The notes below the pieces were generated by a model. The model saw only the letters and a list, made by a program, of their open reading frames with translations. It searched no databases and had not been told where the DNA came from. This document shows, piece after piece, positions 22,272 through 31,595 of a stretch of 32,784 bases of DNA. The DNA is from Willaertia magna (Eukaryota; Heterolobosea; Eutetramitea; Acrasida; Naegleriidae). How positions within the stretch are numbered: the stretch's first letter is position 1; every line of letters starts with the position of its first letter. Both the position numbers and the translations under genes were made by a program. The DNA lies in the NCBI GenBank assembly GCA_902984215.1, contig CADWAF010000496.1, forward strand, positions 1 to 32,784, read 5' to 3'.

Positions 22272-22706
22272 TTAGTTAAAGTTAGGATCTTGAGAGTATG
22301 CAGTGGCTAACTTTGACATGTGGATGTTGAGGCTACCACTATTTCCCTTTAATGAACGTCCAACCACTACGCATTTACCTAAAACCTTAGCAACAACTGT
22401 GCAAACATTTGCATCATCCTTAGAAGTTGCAATAAATTCTTCACCAGATGGTTCTGCCTTATTTCCAATATATTTTACACCTCCTAAAAGAAAAGATGGT
22501 GGAGCAGGGAATCCAGTACCCTTACAGGCATCAACATATTGATTTACTTTTACAGATAAATCCTTAGCTTCTTGCGGAGAAACATTGAATGGAACTGAAG
22601 CACTGCCTACACCCCAGATGGTACCGTCTCTACCCATGATTAAACATCCATTAATTTCATCTTTAATAATGCTAGATTGTACATAGCTATTCCAAGGATA
22701 AGACAT
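22272..22706 (-). CDS. Profilin
   Basis: A single-exon frame of 144 residues; profilins are usually 125-145. The N terminus has the poly-proline-binding pattern (PWNSYVQSSI, with W5 and Y8). It is followed by the GRDGTIWG strand-turn, GVKYIGNKAEPSGEEFIA, and the C-terminal helix around GSLNIHMSKLATAYS. Profilin binds actin monomers, promotes nucleotide exchange and feeds formin-driven assembly. Compared with short amoebozoan profilins it has an extra loop (DACKGTGFPAPPSF). TTTGCCGC, an E2F-like element, lies about 65 bp upstream. Confidence 0.9.
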   Translation of the reverse strand: MSYPWNSYVQSSIIKDEINGCLIMGRDGTIWGVGSASVPFNVSPQEAKDLSVKVNQYVDACKGTGFPAPPSFLLGGVKYIGNKAEPSGEEFIATSKDDANVCTVVAKVLGKCVVVGRSLKGNSGSLNIHMSKLATAYSQDPNFN

Positions 22707-22769
22707 TTTCTTTTAAGTTTTGTTATATTTTTTTTTATGAATTTCTGCAATATTTTAGTTTACGGTTGG

Positions 22770-22777
22770 GCGGCAAA
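22770..22777 (-). promoter_or_regulatory. E2F-like element TTTGCCGC
   Basis: Matches TTTSSCGC on the minus strand, about 65 bp upstream of the profilin ATG. Supported only by consensus and position. Confidence 0.3.
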
Positions 22778-22834
22778 CATTGTAATAGGTAGGTAGGGTT
22801 CCATTTGATTTGCTGCTAGAACTTGAATTTTCAT

Positions 22835-23821
22835 TTACAGGAATTTGTTTTCTTCAACAAAGCTTAAATCATTTTCGTAATCCATTTTATCCAATTCATC
22901 TGAGACAATATCTATTTGAACTGTTACTGCTCCCTTTTTTCTAACAGTTACATCTACATAAACTATATTGGCGAACATGCCGCTATATGTTATAACATCT
23001 TTTGAAAGATCCCATATTTCAATTAATCTTTCTGTTTTCTCACGAATGGAGTCTTCCTCAATACTCATTTGTTCACTTATTATAAACCTGCAATCTAAGG
23101 TTAAGAACCACTTTTGTGCTTGTTCCATGAAAAAATTAACTAATTTACTTTTATCCTCTATTTCGTCATAATGTATTAATTCCCTAAATAACAACCCTTC
23201 ATCTATCTTTTTGTCTTGATTAGTTGTTTTAGGTAAATAATTAAAAGGGTGTATATATTCATCCAATAAGGAAATAAACTTTTGTGACAATGCTTCTCTT
23301 GCTCTTTCTAAACAACAATATCTCACAAATAATCCATACCGTTCTACAGTGTCCTTTGAATCAAAAAGAAATTTTTCTTTTTGATTACGATTATATGAAA
23401 GAAATGAAGGTATTATTTCTTTTCCTTCTAATTCATCTTTATGAGTTTCTTCAAACGAAACCTTATTTCTTTTGGTTTTATTTTGTAAACCCATTTTGGA
23501 TTCATCTTTAATGTTAAAAGGATTGCTGGTTTCCGAATCAAAAGTCATTTTAGGGATAACAAAAGAATTATTTTCTAATAAATATTGCTTTTTGAAAAGA
23601 TGTTGGAAATGTTCAGTCAATAGTAATTTATTCCATGTTCTACAAACATAAAATATATTTTGAATTAGATTGAAAATATCTAAATAATCAAATATATTTA
23701 TCAGTATATTCGGATGTTCTTCACATAAATCACTAAGTGTATTATCTACATAATCGGAATGCATGTTCTCCAAGTAATTTGTCTTTGGTTTACCATTTTT
23801 CTTGGTTGTAAATTTTAGCAT
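22835..23821 (-). CDS. F-box protein (downstream member of an overlapping pair)
   Basis: A 328-codon frame with an F-box at residues about 37-75: HPNILINIFDYLDIFNLIQ, then VCRTWNKLLLTEHFQHLF. The F-box would bind Skp1 in an SCF ubiquitin ligase. The rest is unrecognised; residues about 210-310 alternate charged helices with beta strands (MFANIVYVDVTVRKKGAVTV) and may form the substrate domain. Its ATG lies inside the last codons of the preceding F-box frame (ATGCTAA overlap, 7 nt), so there is no space for a normal promoter. It may be translated by reinitiation, or be the second half of one protein if the overlap hides an indel. Confidence 0.75.
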   Translation of the reverse strand: MLKFTTKKNGKPKTNYLENMHSDYVDNTLSDLCEEHPNILINIFDYLDIFNLIQNIFYVCRTWNKLLLTEHFQHLFKKQYLLENNSFVIPKMTFDSETSNPFNIKDESKMGLQNKTKRNKVSFEETHKDELEGKEIIPSFLSYNRNQKEKFLFDSKDTVERYGLFVRYCCLERAREALSQKFISLLDEYIHPFNYLPKTTNQDKKIDEGLLFRELIHYDEIEDKSKLVNFFMEQAQKWFLTLDCRFIISEQMSIEEDSIREKTERLIEIWDLSKDVITYSGMFANIVYVDVTVRKKGAVTVQIDIVSDELDKMDYENDLSFVEENKFL

Positions 23822-24963
23822 TTTTTATTTGTTGAAGGTGTTTGGAAAATGTTTCTTGCCTTCATCAAGCAATCATTGAGGGAAACACCATACGCATTCT
23901 TTTTATTGCCTTCTATCCCAAAACTTTTCTTTAACTTCTCACATAATTCACAAAATTGTAAAGCAGTGATGTACTTAAAACTATTTTGTAAACTACAAAA
24001 TAGTATTGTGTTAGCAAACAAATGCTCTAAAGTTCCATAACTCTCTTGAATGTTGTTAAAGAAAAAGTTATTTTCTATCAAGTATTCATATATTTCATAA
24101 GAGAGACCTGTATGAATGACCATAGGTATTTCGTTCACAAGGTAAAAATCATTAGGGACCAACTGAATGATAGAACTTTGAATTCTCTCCTTAATAAAGC
24201 AGAAAATACCATAGTTCTTACTGATTGAGTGAAGCATTCTTAAGTACTGAATATCTTTTACAGATTCCTCCACACTTAGGGTAAGAAATTGTGGGATATT
24301 CTGAAACATATCTCTTCTATTGTAATCATTAATGGTTGAGTTAACGATTAATAATTTCTCTAAAATTGGAAAATCAGAAATTGGAAGTGGAGTGCTACAA
24401 AGGTAAGCTAATATTTCTCTACAATTTGGGGCTAATGTTCTGAGTAAACCTCTAAAAGCCTCAAAGTTATCATATACTACAAACCTTGCAAGTATAACCC
24501 TCTCTACTGATCTCACACCTTTCTCAAAAACTAAGTAATGTAGAAATGATAAAACTTGTTTGTAATGGTTAAACATCTTTTTTTTATCGTAATAAACATC
24601 AAATTCTCTAATATGGCCTAAATGACCTATATTTATCTCTACAAACTTTAACTGTTCTGTTGCAAAATGTTGATGTTCATGAATTAATAGCCTCTCCCAT
24701 TGTTTACAAACAAATGACAGTCGTTTGAACGAAAGAATGTTGAAAGGTATAAAGGAGAGACATCTTATCCAAAGATTATCTGTAAGAATATTTAGCCTGA
24801 GGCTTCTGGGAGTTATTGCTTCTTGGAACATGTCTTTTTCATTACGAAGAAATCCATCCACCATTTCTTTTTCGTGAGTTGAAACTAAGTCGTCTAGTAA
24901 GGTACTATAATAACTACGTTCTGTCTTTTCGAAACAATCAAAGCTATACTCATCATAAAACAT
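23815..24963 (-). CDS. F-box protein (upstream member of an overlapping pair)
   Basis: A 382-codon frame. The F-box is at residues about 60-100: LTDNLWIRCLSFIPFNILSF, then KRLSFVCKQWERLLIHEHQH. The C-terminal part is helical with no leucine-rich or WD repeats that I can see. It ends ...PSTNKKC at a TAA that overlaps the next F-box ATG. The leader contains a likely 39-bp 5'-UTR intron (25020-24982). The opposite-strand RhoGAP gene starts 362 bp away. Confidence 0.75.
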   Translation of the reverse strand: MFYDEYSFDCFEKTERSYYSTLLDDLVSTHEKEMVDGFLRNEKDMFQEAITPRSLRLNILTDNLWIRCLSFIPFNILSFKRLSFVCKQWERLLIHEHQHFATEQLKFVEINIGHLGHIREFDVYYDKKKMFNHYKQVLSFLHYLVFEKGVRSVERVILARFVVYDNFEAFRGLLRTLAPNCREILAYLCSTPLPISDFPILEKLLIVNSTINDYNRRDMFQNIPQFLTLSVEESVKDIQYLRMLHSISKNYGIFCFIKERIQSSIIQLVPNDFYLVNEIPMVIHTGLSYEIYEYLIENNFFFNNIQESYGTLEHLFANTILFCSLQNSFKYITALQFCELCEKLKKSFGIEGNKKNAYGVSLNDCLMKARNIFQTPSTNKKC

Positions 24964-25325
24964 TGCATAAGTGAATAAAAACTGAGGCTAATAAGGCTAC
25001 AAAATTTTTGAAGTACTTACTTGTAGTTAAGTCTTTCTTTTCTAAAATATTTACGAGACCGTACTCACTAAAAAATCTCTCTGTAAATTTATTTTTCAAG
25101 TTTTAATATTAGAGTCTGCGCTGTAACAGTTTAGCGAGTACCTTTTCTCTGTGTTAAAACGAGCCTAAACATCAAACAGGCTACTAATTTCCTATTCATT
25201 TGGATAATGGCTTTCATAATTTATTTTTTGTTTTCTATGGAATGTTTTGCCAAACGCTTTTCACCTTTTCATTTGACGGGTGATACAATGACAACCTATT
25301 AGAAATTAAAAAAATCATTAAAAAA
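24964..25325. other. Divergent intergenic region
   Basis: This 362-bp stretch lies between the F-box pair (minus) and the RhoGAP gene (plus). It holds the F-box 5'-UTR intron and presumably both promoters. No other gene or strong motif seen. Confidence 0.6.
24982..25020 (-). other. Probable 5'-UTR intron of the F-box gene
   Basis: GTAAGT at 25020-25015 and CTCAG ending at 24982, in the leader just before ATG 24963. No upstream ATG gives a frame running into the exon, so it is read as untranslated. Confidence 0.45.
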
Positions 25326-26744
25326 ATGGGAAACAATCCAACAAAGGATGGTAAAAAAAATAATAAATTGAATGGTAATAATAATAAACCTTCTTCAGAA
25401 AATCTGTCTGTTCCATCATCCCCAGTTTCTACTACTTCTGGTAATTTTAGTGGTAATGACACAAATAGTCCAACTTTAGGTAATAATAACTATATATTCG
25501 GAGTAGACGTTGAAATAGCTACGCAACGTAATAATATTTATTTTAATAATTTACCTTTAAAAACAGATAATAATGAAATTAACAATAACCAAACAGTATT
25601 TACAAATTCTGAAATTGAAATTATAAAAAATTTAAAATTTCCTCTCGTCATTTATTTTTCTTTAAAATTTTTAAACCAACCAAAACATTTAATGGAAACT
25701 GGTATTTATAGAATTCCTGGAGATCATAAAAAAGTATTTGAATATAGAGATATATTTAACAAAGGACAAATAATTGATTTTTGGCAAGAATTAAATTATA
25801 AAGAAAACAGAATATTTCATGACGCACATGATGTATGTGGTTTAATAAAACAATATTTAAGAGATTTACCTGAAACATTATTATTTACAAATGAAACAGT
25901 TAATGCATTTACTGTGACTTATTTAAAAACATTACAAAATGATAATATAAAAATATCGCATTTACAACAAAGTTTACAAAAGTTACCAAATGCAAATAGA
26001 GAGACTATTCGTGCATTAACGGAACATTTTACCAATGTTGTAAAATATTCAGATTTTAACAAAATGAATATAGAAAACTTAATTAAATGGTATGTATCAT
26101 TATTATATTATTATAATTAAAATTTTTAAAGTATTTGTGGTACTTCACCATTCGTTACGGCATTCTATTTAATGGTGCAATATTATGATAAAATATTTGA
26201 GCCAACTGGATTATTTACAGAAAATAATAACAACAACAATACAGATAATGATAATTTAAATAATGACGATGTGGGATTGGATTGGTTAAAGAAGAGTGAT
26301 TTTAATCAAGAAGTGATGAATGGACATTCTCGTACAACTTCAGCTATTACAAGTGGAGGTGGTAGAACGAATTTAACTAATGAAATGTTAGATAGAAGAG
26401 CAGGTTCAGTAAGAGAATCAAGAAGAAGATCATATTTCCAAAGAGCTAAAAGGTTAGCAGGTGAAGAAGAAGAGGGTTGTGAAACAAATAAATTTGGAGT
26501 TGAAGAAGGAGAATTAAAGGATACAAGTAATCTTACAGAAGAAGAAGTTGAAGCATTGGAAAATGAAAAGAAAGTAAATACAAATGTTTTATTGAATGCG
26601 TTACTAAAGAAACATGATGTACAATCGGTACATAGTGACGACGAAGATGAAGACAATAAAGAACTAAGTAACCAACTTCAAGAATCTAATGAAAATAATA
26701 CTAATAATAATGACCAACAAATGAATGAAGAATTGGTTGTGTAA
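25326..26744 (+). CDS. RhoGAP-domain protein, possibly N-myristoylated
   Basis: Exons 25326-26089 and 26132-26744 join across a 42-bp intron (GTATGT to AAG) to 458 residues. The splice restores the family block NLIKCICGTSPFVTAFYLM. The RhoGAP domain spans about residues 93-275. The arginine finger is R129 in ETGIYRIPG, followed by DVCGLIKQYLRDLPETLLF (conserved Lys and Arg) and LPNANRETIRALTEHF. Such domains switch off Rho/Rac/Cdc42 GTPases at the membrane cortex. The N terminus, MGNNPTKDGKK, fits MGxxxS/T plus basic residues, a myristoylation and membrane-binding pattern. The C-terminal 170 residues are acidic and Asn-rich with one very basic patch (RRAGSVRESRRRSYFQRAKR). Confidence 0.85.
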
Positions 26745-26785
26745 AATAAATTTTGAAATTATTTCACAAAACACTGTAATTGTTG

Positions 26786-26848
26786 ATGGAGGAACAATGC
26801 AGAACTCAACGAATCACTTTATGGAAAACAGTAAGAAAAAATGTTTAG
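26786..26848 (+). promoter_or_regulatory. Upstream ORF overlapping the Sel1-gene start
   Basis: ATG at 26786 opens a 20-codon frame (MEEQCRTQRITLWKTVRKNV) that ends in a TAG at 26846-26848. It overlaps the Sel1 ATG (26841) in another frame. If the transcript starts upstream of 26786, ribosomes must bypass it or reinitiate. It could instead lie in the promoter. Confidence 0.35.
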
Positions 26849-27980
26849 GCCATCACTGCTGAAGTGTAGCTCGTTTCTTGTCTCAAAAAATCTATCGTCA
26901 TTCAAATCTAAATATTCTTGTTGGTGCCAGTATAATTTCAGTAACAATCTTATTCTGAGTTTTCACAGTACAAAATTCAATAGGGATGCCAATGATGCAG
27001 AATTACTCTTTCTTTTGGGGCTTAAACTTATTGAAGAGAAAGGGGATGATTTTGTGGGTGTTCATTATTTAATGAAAGCTGCTGAAAAAGGGAATGCTTC
27101 CGCACAAAATCACATTGGTGTATTATATCAATTTGGTAGAAATGGTGTTAAGCAAGATTATTTCAAATCTGTAGAATGGTATGAAAAAGCTGCTTTACAA
27201 CAAGACCCTCACGCTGAATATAACCTCGGATATATGTACCAAGAAGGATTAGGTGTTTCTCAAAATATTTCAAAGGCAATGGAATATTATGAAAGGTCAG
27301 GAAATAAGGGACATGCAAAGGCACAAAATAATATGGGTAGATTGTATTTGCTCTCTGGACAAACTTCCAAGGCAATAATTTGGTTTAAAAAGGCAGCAGA
27401 AAATGGTAATGCAATGTCACAATATAACCTAGGAGATATATATCAATCAGGGAATGGTGTACAAAAAGATTTAAATATTGCTTTTGAATGGTTTTTAAAA
27501 TCAGCTAATGGTGGATATGTTTACTCTCAACATAATGTTGGAATAATGTATTTGAAAGGAATAGGGATAGAACAAGACTATACAAAAGCGATAGAATGGC
27601 TACAAAACGCTGCAAATCAAGGATTTGAACCATCAATCAATAAATTACAAGAAATAAGTCAACAAGATTTTTCTACAGATGTTAAATGGTTAGAATACTT
27701 AGCTACAAAAGGTGACGTCAGAGCTCAAAATAACTTAGGCGTAATGTACCAACAAGGACTTAGTGGAGTAGCACAAGATTATGCACAAGCTTTGAAATGG
27801 CTTCGAAAAGCAGTAAACCAAGGTCATGATACAGCAATGGTCAACCTTGGATTTATGTATTTATATGGTACTGGAGTGGAAAAGAATGAAGAAAAAGCCT
27901 TAGAATTATTTAAAAAAGCAGCAGATAAAGGTAATTTGACTGCAAAACAGTGTGTTTTAAATGTAACTGGATCGGCGTAA
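26841..27980 (+). CDS. Sel1-like repeat (TPR-type) protein, probably organelle-targeted
   Basis: A single 379-residue frame. From about residue 50 there are roughly eight or nine Sel1-like repeats of about 36 residues, with the pattern A-Q-N-x-[LIM]-G-x-[LIM]-Y-x-x-G-x-G-V-x-x-D-[YF]-x-K-A-x-x-W. Examples are AQNHIGVLYQFGRNGVKQDY, AEYNLGYMYQEGLGVSQNIS and AQNNLGVMYQQGLSGVAQDY. One repeat near residues 255-285 is degenerate. Sel1 solenoids are protein-interaction scaffolds. The N-terminal 45 residues are basic, Ser-rich and free of acidic residues (MFRPSLLKCSSFLVSKNLSS), like a mitochondrial presequence; this is an inference. Confidence 0.9.
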   Translation: MFRPSLLKCSSFLVSKNLSSFKSKYSCWCQYNFSNNLILSFHSTKFNRDANDAELLFLLGLKLIEEKGDDFVGVHYLMKAAEKGNASAQNHIGVLYQFGRNGVKQDYFKSVEWYEKAALQQDPHAEYNLGYMYQEGLGVSQNISKAMEYYERSGNKGHAKAQNNMGRLYLLSGQTSKAIIWFKKAAENGNAMSQYNLGDIYQSGNGVQKDLNIAFEWFLKSANGGYVYSQHNVGIMYLKGIGIEQDYTKAIEWLQNAANQGFEPSINKLQEISQQDFSTDVKWLEYLATKGDVRAQNNLGVMYQQGLSGVAQDYAQALKWLRKAVNQGHDTAMVNLGFMYLYGTGVEKNEEKALELFKKAADKGNLTAKQCVLNVTGSA

Positions 27981-28339
27981 ATCCTTTGTATTATAATTTT
28001 AAGAAATATTTCAAAATAAATTTATTATTACGGTTATTAGATAACTTAAAAATTTAATTTTGTGCAAATTTTCACGCTGACCCAACTTTGTTGCAACTTA
28101 TTTTTGTAATTCACGTGAATAATTTTATTGTTTTAAAGCCAAAGTGTATTATAATTTAAGTTATTAGTTTAATTATTTTATTATATTTATCATTATTTAT
28201 AATATTAATCAATATCTTACTGTCTGTATAAATTTTTATTTTATAATTTTTTGATAGTTCTTTTATTATTATAATTATTGTACGCAATTTTAAAGAATTT
28301 AAAAGAAAATGTTTTCAATATTTAACAAAATTAGTAACA
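27981..28339. other. Transition from gene-dense DNA to AT-extreme subtelomere
   Basis: No gene seen. Base composition becomes markedly more AT-rich from about 28.1 kb onward. Confidence 0.6.
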
Positions 28340-28765
28340 TTGTATTGTAATATTGAAATAGATACTTTACCATGTTTGGCAGTAAAAAATTTAACTTTAA
28401 TTTATAAAAGATAAATTCATTAATTTTGAAGAAGAATTTTCACATTTAAAAGAACTTAAATATTTATGGTTAATTAATTCTATAATTGCAACTATGGGTA
28501 ATAATTCTCTTGATAGTTTTCAATTAGAGTATATGTCTTTACTTTATGCTTAATGTTTCTTTAAACATTATATTGAAACAGTTAAGAATAGAATTAAAGA
28601 AGGATATTATTTATTATACTTATTTAAAACAATAAAATGTAATATTTCTTAATTATTAAAAGATTGTCATTTAGAATTACAATCATATTTAATTTTAAAT
28701 TTAATTGAAGATGCAGAAAATTATAAATTTTTGAGGGTAATGAAAAGTTATTGTAAAATCAGAAA
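28340..28765 (+). pseudogene. Decayed LRR/F-box-type protein fragment
   Basis: Two successive frames keep protein character: CNIEIDTLPCLAVKNLTLIY, then after a frame change EEEFSHLKELKYLWLINS running on for about 100 codons to about 28765. The second has two in-frame TAA codons (28551-28553, 28650-28652) at positions where Gln would fit (LLYA-stop-CFFKHYIE; CNIS-stop-LLKDCHLEL). The LxxLKxLxL pattern suggests leucine-rich repeats, as in amoebal F-box/LRR families. It is broken by at least three lesions, so it is almost certainly not expressed as one protein. Confidence 0.5.
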
Positions 28766-29214
28766 ATTACTTTTTGTGTACACTCAATAAATACATTTCA
28801 AGTTCTTCAAACTTTTATAGTTTCTTCTTTTTCAAATATTTACATTACAATATTTTAAAAGAAAAAAAGATCTTTAAATATAATTATAACAAAAAAAACT
28901 TAGAAAGCTAGTAAGTTAGTAAAGAAAATTAAAACTAAATTTAAAGCTAGAAAGCTAATAAAGAATTTTTTATATTATAAACAGTAAATAATATTTTTAA
29001 TCTATAATTGAATTTTCTTTTTTATTATTACTACAATTTAGTCAGATAGATTTAACAAAAAATAGTTTTTGATACTAAAAATTTTAGATTAAAAAAATGG
29101 ATGAAAAAATATTAAAAATTTACAATAATTAAATAATCAAGAAAGTTTAATTGCTAAAATATATTTAAAATAATTTCCAATTAATTGTGTTAAAATTTTA
29201 TAATATTTTTTTTA
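28766..29214. other. AT-extreme stretch, nothing identified
   Basis: No open frame of note. It contains a small local repeat of the type AGCTAGTAAGTTAGTAAAGAAAATTAAA near 28908-28960. Confidence 0.5.
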
Positions 29215-29445
29215 GATCCTAATAATTTTAAATTATATCAAAAAAATATAAAAGCAGGAAGTATAAATAAAGATTTATTTATTAGATATTTTAAATGTAT
29301 TAATAATGATAAACAAATTAAAAAAGTATAATATTTAACATTAAAAAAAAAACAAAAAATAATTAATTATTATGTAATAAAATTTGATTATTATAATTAT
29401 TTATTTTTATTGAATTGTAATAAAAATTATATTTATAAATAATAG
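29215..29445 (+). pseudogene. Decayed ORF fragment A, unknown family
   Basis: About 74 codons beginning DPNNFKLYQKNIKAGSINKD and LFIRYFKCINNDKQIKK. There is one internal TAA at 29329-29331, then the frame ends TAA-TAG. It is preceded by a T-rich tract ending TTTTAG, like an intron acceptor. The amino-acid use is protein-like, but I recognise no family. Confidence 0.35.
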
Positions 29446-29488
29446 ATTATAAATTAACTTATATTAACTTTTATAATAAATTAACACA

Positions 29489-29683
29489 AATCAAAATAAT
29501 AAAATTGATGAACAAAATAATAAATTTATTAAATTACAACAAACAAATACAAATTTAAATAATTTAACAAAAAAGAGTAAATTAAAACATATATTATTAT
29601 CTCTTTTAAAACATATCTTTAAGACAAAACCTTTATTTTTTCTCTTAATCAACCTTTTATACCTAAGATTAATGAATATGTAA
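29489..29683 (+). pseudogene. Decayed ORF fragment B, unknown family
   Basis: A 64-codon open stretch (NQNNKIDEQNNKFIKLQQTN, then KKSKLKHILLSLLKHIFK) in a different frame from fragment A, ending in TAA at 29681. It may be the continuation of the same broken gene. Confidence 0.3.
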
Positions 29684-30021
29684 TTACAATATTAAAATTT
29701 TTTAAGTTAAAACTAAAGAAAAAAAAAGAAAATATTTTTTAAATAATTAATTAAATTTAAAATTATTTTGATCATAAAATAAAGTTAATATTGAGACTAT
29801 AAAATAGAATGAATTAAAAGTTTTTAATAATTGTAACAGTATTAAAAAAATTGTTTATAATATACAATTTGTTGTAGTTTGTAATAGTAAATATTTATTT
29901 AATATTTTAAAAATTAATATTTCAAAAAAAGTTAAATGAAATTTATTATTTTAAAAATTTTTCTCAAAACAAAACAAGACATTTTTGGAATAAATTAGAA
30001 TATAAAAATAATTTAAATATT
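29684..30021. other. AT-extreme stretch, nothing identified
   Basis: No frame or motif that I can support. Confidence 0.5.
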
Positions 30022-30150
30022 AAAAATTTATTCACAAATTTTAATTTTTTACTTTTATAATTAGAAAATGATGAATTAATTATTTATAAAAATGGAATAA
30101 ACATTGGTAATAAAAATTATTGATGTGATTTTAATGAAATTTTAATAAAA
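30022..30150 (+). pseudogene. Decayed ORF fragment C, unknown family
   Basis: Protein-like stretch around LENDELIIYKNGINIGNKNY, interrupted by a TAA at 30058-30060 and a TGA at 30121-30123 (followed by CDFNEILIKF). The TAA is explained by CAA with one C-to-T change and the TGA by TGG with one G-to-A change. No family assigned. Confidence 0.3.
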
Positions 30151-30222
30151 TTTTAATATTGAAATGAATAATAATAGATAATGCTTTTTTAATAATAATA
30201 TTATTAAAAACTATATTCTAAA

Positions 30223-30435
30223 CTAAATCAGCAAACACAATAAATACAATTAAACACAATAAATAAACCAGTTACTCCAATTAAAAAGCTTGACAACAAT
30301 CATTTTAAAAAGTTAAATAATATAATATCAATTATTGCTATCAATTTTTTATTTTCAGCTCAACCAAGATACAAAAAAGAGAAAATAATACCAATCAAGA
30401 AAGAAGAGGACCCAATTAGAGAAAAAAAAAGTTAA
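30223..30435 (+). pseudogene. Decayed ORF fragment D, Lys/Pro-rich
   Basis: One frame reads LNQQTQ, a TAA at 30241-30243, then about 63 open codons including NKPVTPIKKLDNNHFKKLNN and AQPRYKKEKIIPIKKEEDPI, ending in TAA at 30433-30435. Codon use here (CAG, CTT, GAC, GAG) is richer than its surroundings, suggesting former coding sequence. Confidence 0.35.
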
Positions 30436-30767
30436 AAAAATTATAAAATAATAAAGTTTCTACCTATTATAGCTTATTGCTAAATATTATATAAATTAAG
30501 TAACTAAAAAGAAATATAAGTAGTATTAGTAATGCTAAGTTGAGATTTAGTAAGTGTTGTTTGATTATGTTTATTAATTATAATTTTTTTATTACATTTT
30601 AAAAAAAGAAATAAAATGTATAGAAATAAATAGCATTAAATTTTAAATTTAGTTTTAGTTCTATTAAAAAAAAGAAAACACTTTTATAAAATAATCTAAT
30701 TAATGCTAAACATTAAAAAACAATAAGCTTCAAGAGTAATAAAATAAGCAAACTCAAATATATTAAT
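30436..30767. other. AT-extreme stretch, nothing identified
   Basis: No frame or motif that I can support. Confidence 0.5.
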
Positions 30768-31016
30768 TTGGTTGCGACTTTTTTGGATTTTAAGATTAAA
30801 TTTGGTATCAAAATGATGGAAGATGATTTAAAAATAAAGAATGACAAAATTTTATACATTAATGATTTTCTTACTTTGAAAAATAAAGAAACTAATATAT
30901 TAAAAAATATTAAAAAGAATATATTTAAGTTAATATCAAATAAATTAAAATTTTTATTAACTATTAAAAATAAGTTAATTTTTGAACTTTCTATTGGAAG
31001 TTTATTAAAATATTAA
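30768..31016 (+). pseudogene. Short ORF or remnant, unknown
   Basis: An 82-codon open frame. The first ATG is at 30813, about 15 codons in. It is Lys/Ile/Leu/Asn-rich (IKMMEDDLKIKNDKILYIND) and ends in TAA. The same frame stays protein-like past the stop (RNLVIYRNIIINIDTK) with further TAA/TAG codons, so it looks like part of a longer decayed gene. Confidence 0.3.
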
Positions 31017-31595
31017 AGAAATTTAGTAATTTATAGAAATATAATTATAAATATTGATACCAAGTAGTTTATTAATATGTTTTATAAAACTTTTAAATAT
31101 TTCATAAAAAAAATTACCTTTAAATAAGAGTAAACTATAAAATAAGGAAGAATATATTGTGGTTAGTAAAAAGGTTGAAATATATGATATAAATAATTAA
31201 ATTATTACAAAAATATATAAAGATTATTTTTTAATTTCAAAGTTAATGTAATTAAGAGAGGTTTTTAAATATTTTGTAATTAATAAAGAAATTAAAGAGA
31301 ATGAATATAATAGTAAAAAATTTTAAAAGATATAAAATATTAAAGTAAAAAAATAAAAAATTTTAAAAAAATTTCTAATTTAAATTCAAATATTACTTTA
31401 AAATTTTTGTAATTAATTAAATTAGCAATTAATAAAGTTGATTATTTATTAACTTTTGTGATTATCTTAAGAAATTTAAAGGTTATTTAAAAAATATTTG
31501 TTATCTAAAAAGAAGTTATATAATTAGCATATTTCTTATTTTAGTTATAAATTTTAATAGAAGTATTCTTAATTATAAAGATAGACGATAATAAT
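31017..31595. other. AT-extreme stretch with many short broken frames
   Basis: Several short protein-like frames (for example LREVFKYFVINKEIKENEYN near 31255-31315) are separated by frequent TAA codons. I cannot tell decayed coding DNA from AT-rich noise here. Confidence 0.4.

Noticed and set aside
28340..31595. Reassigned code (TAA/TAG read as Gln) in the subtelomere
   Set aside because: Every clear gene in the window uses TAA or TAG as stop and CAA for Gln. The region also has frame changes and a TGA at an apparent Trp site, so decay explains it better. Foreign DNA from a ciliate-code organism cannot be fully excluded.
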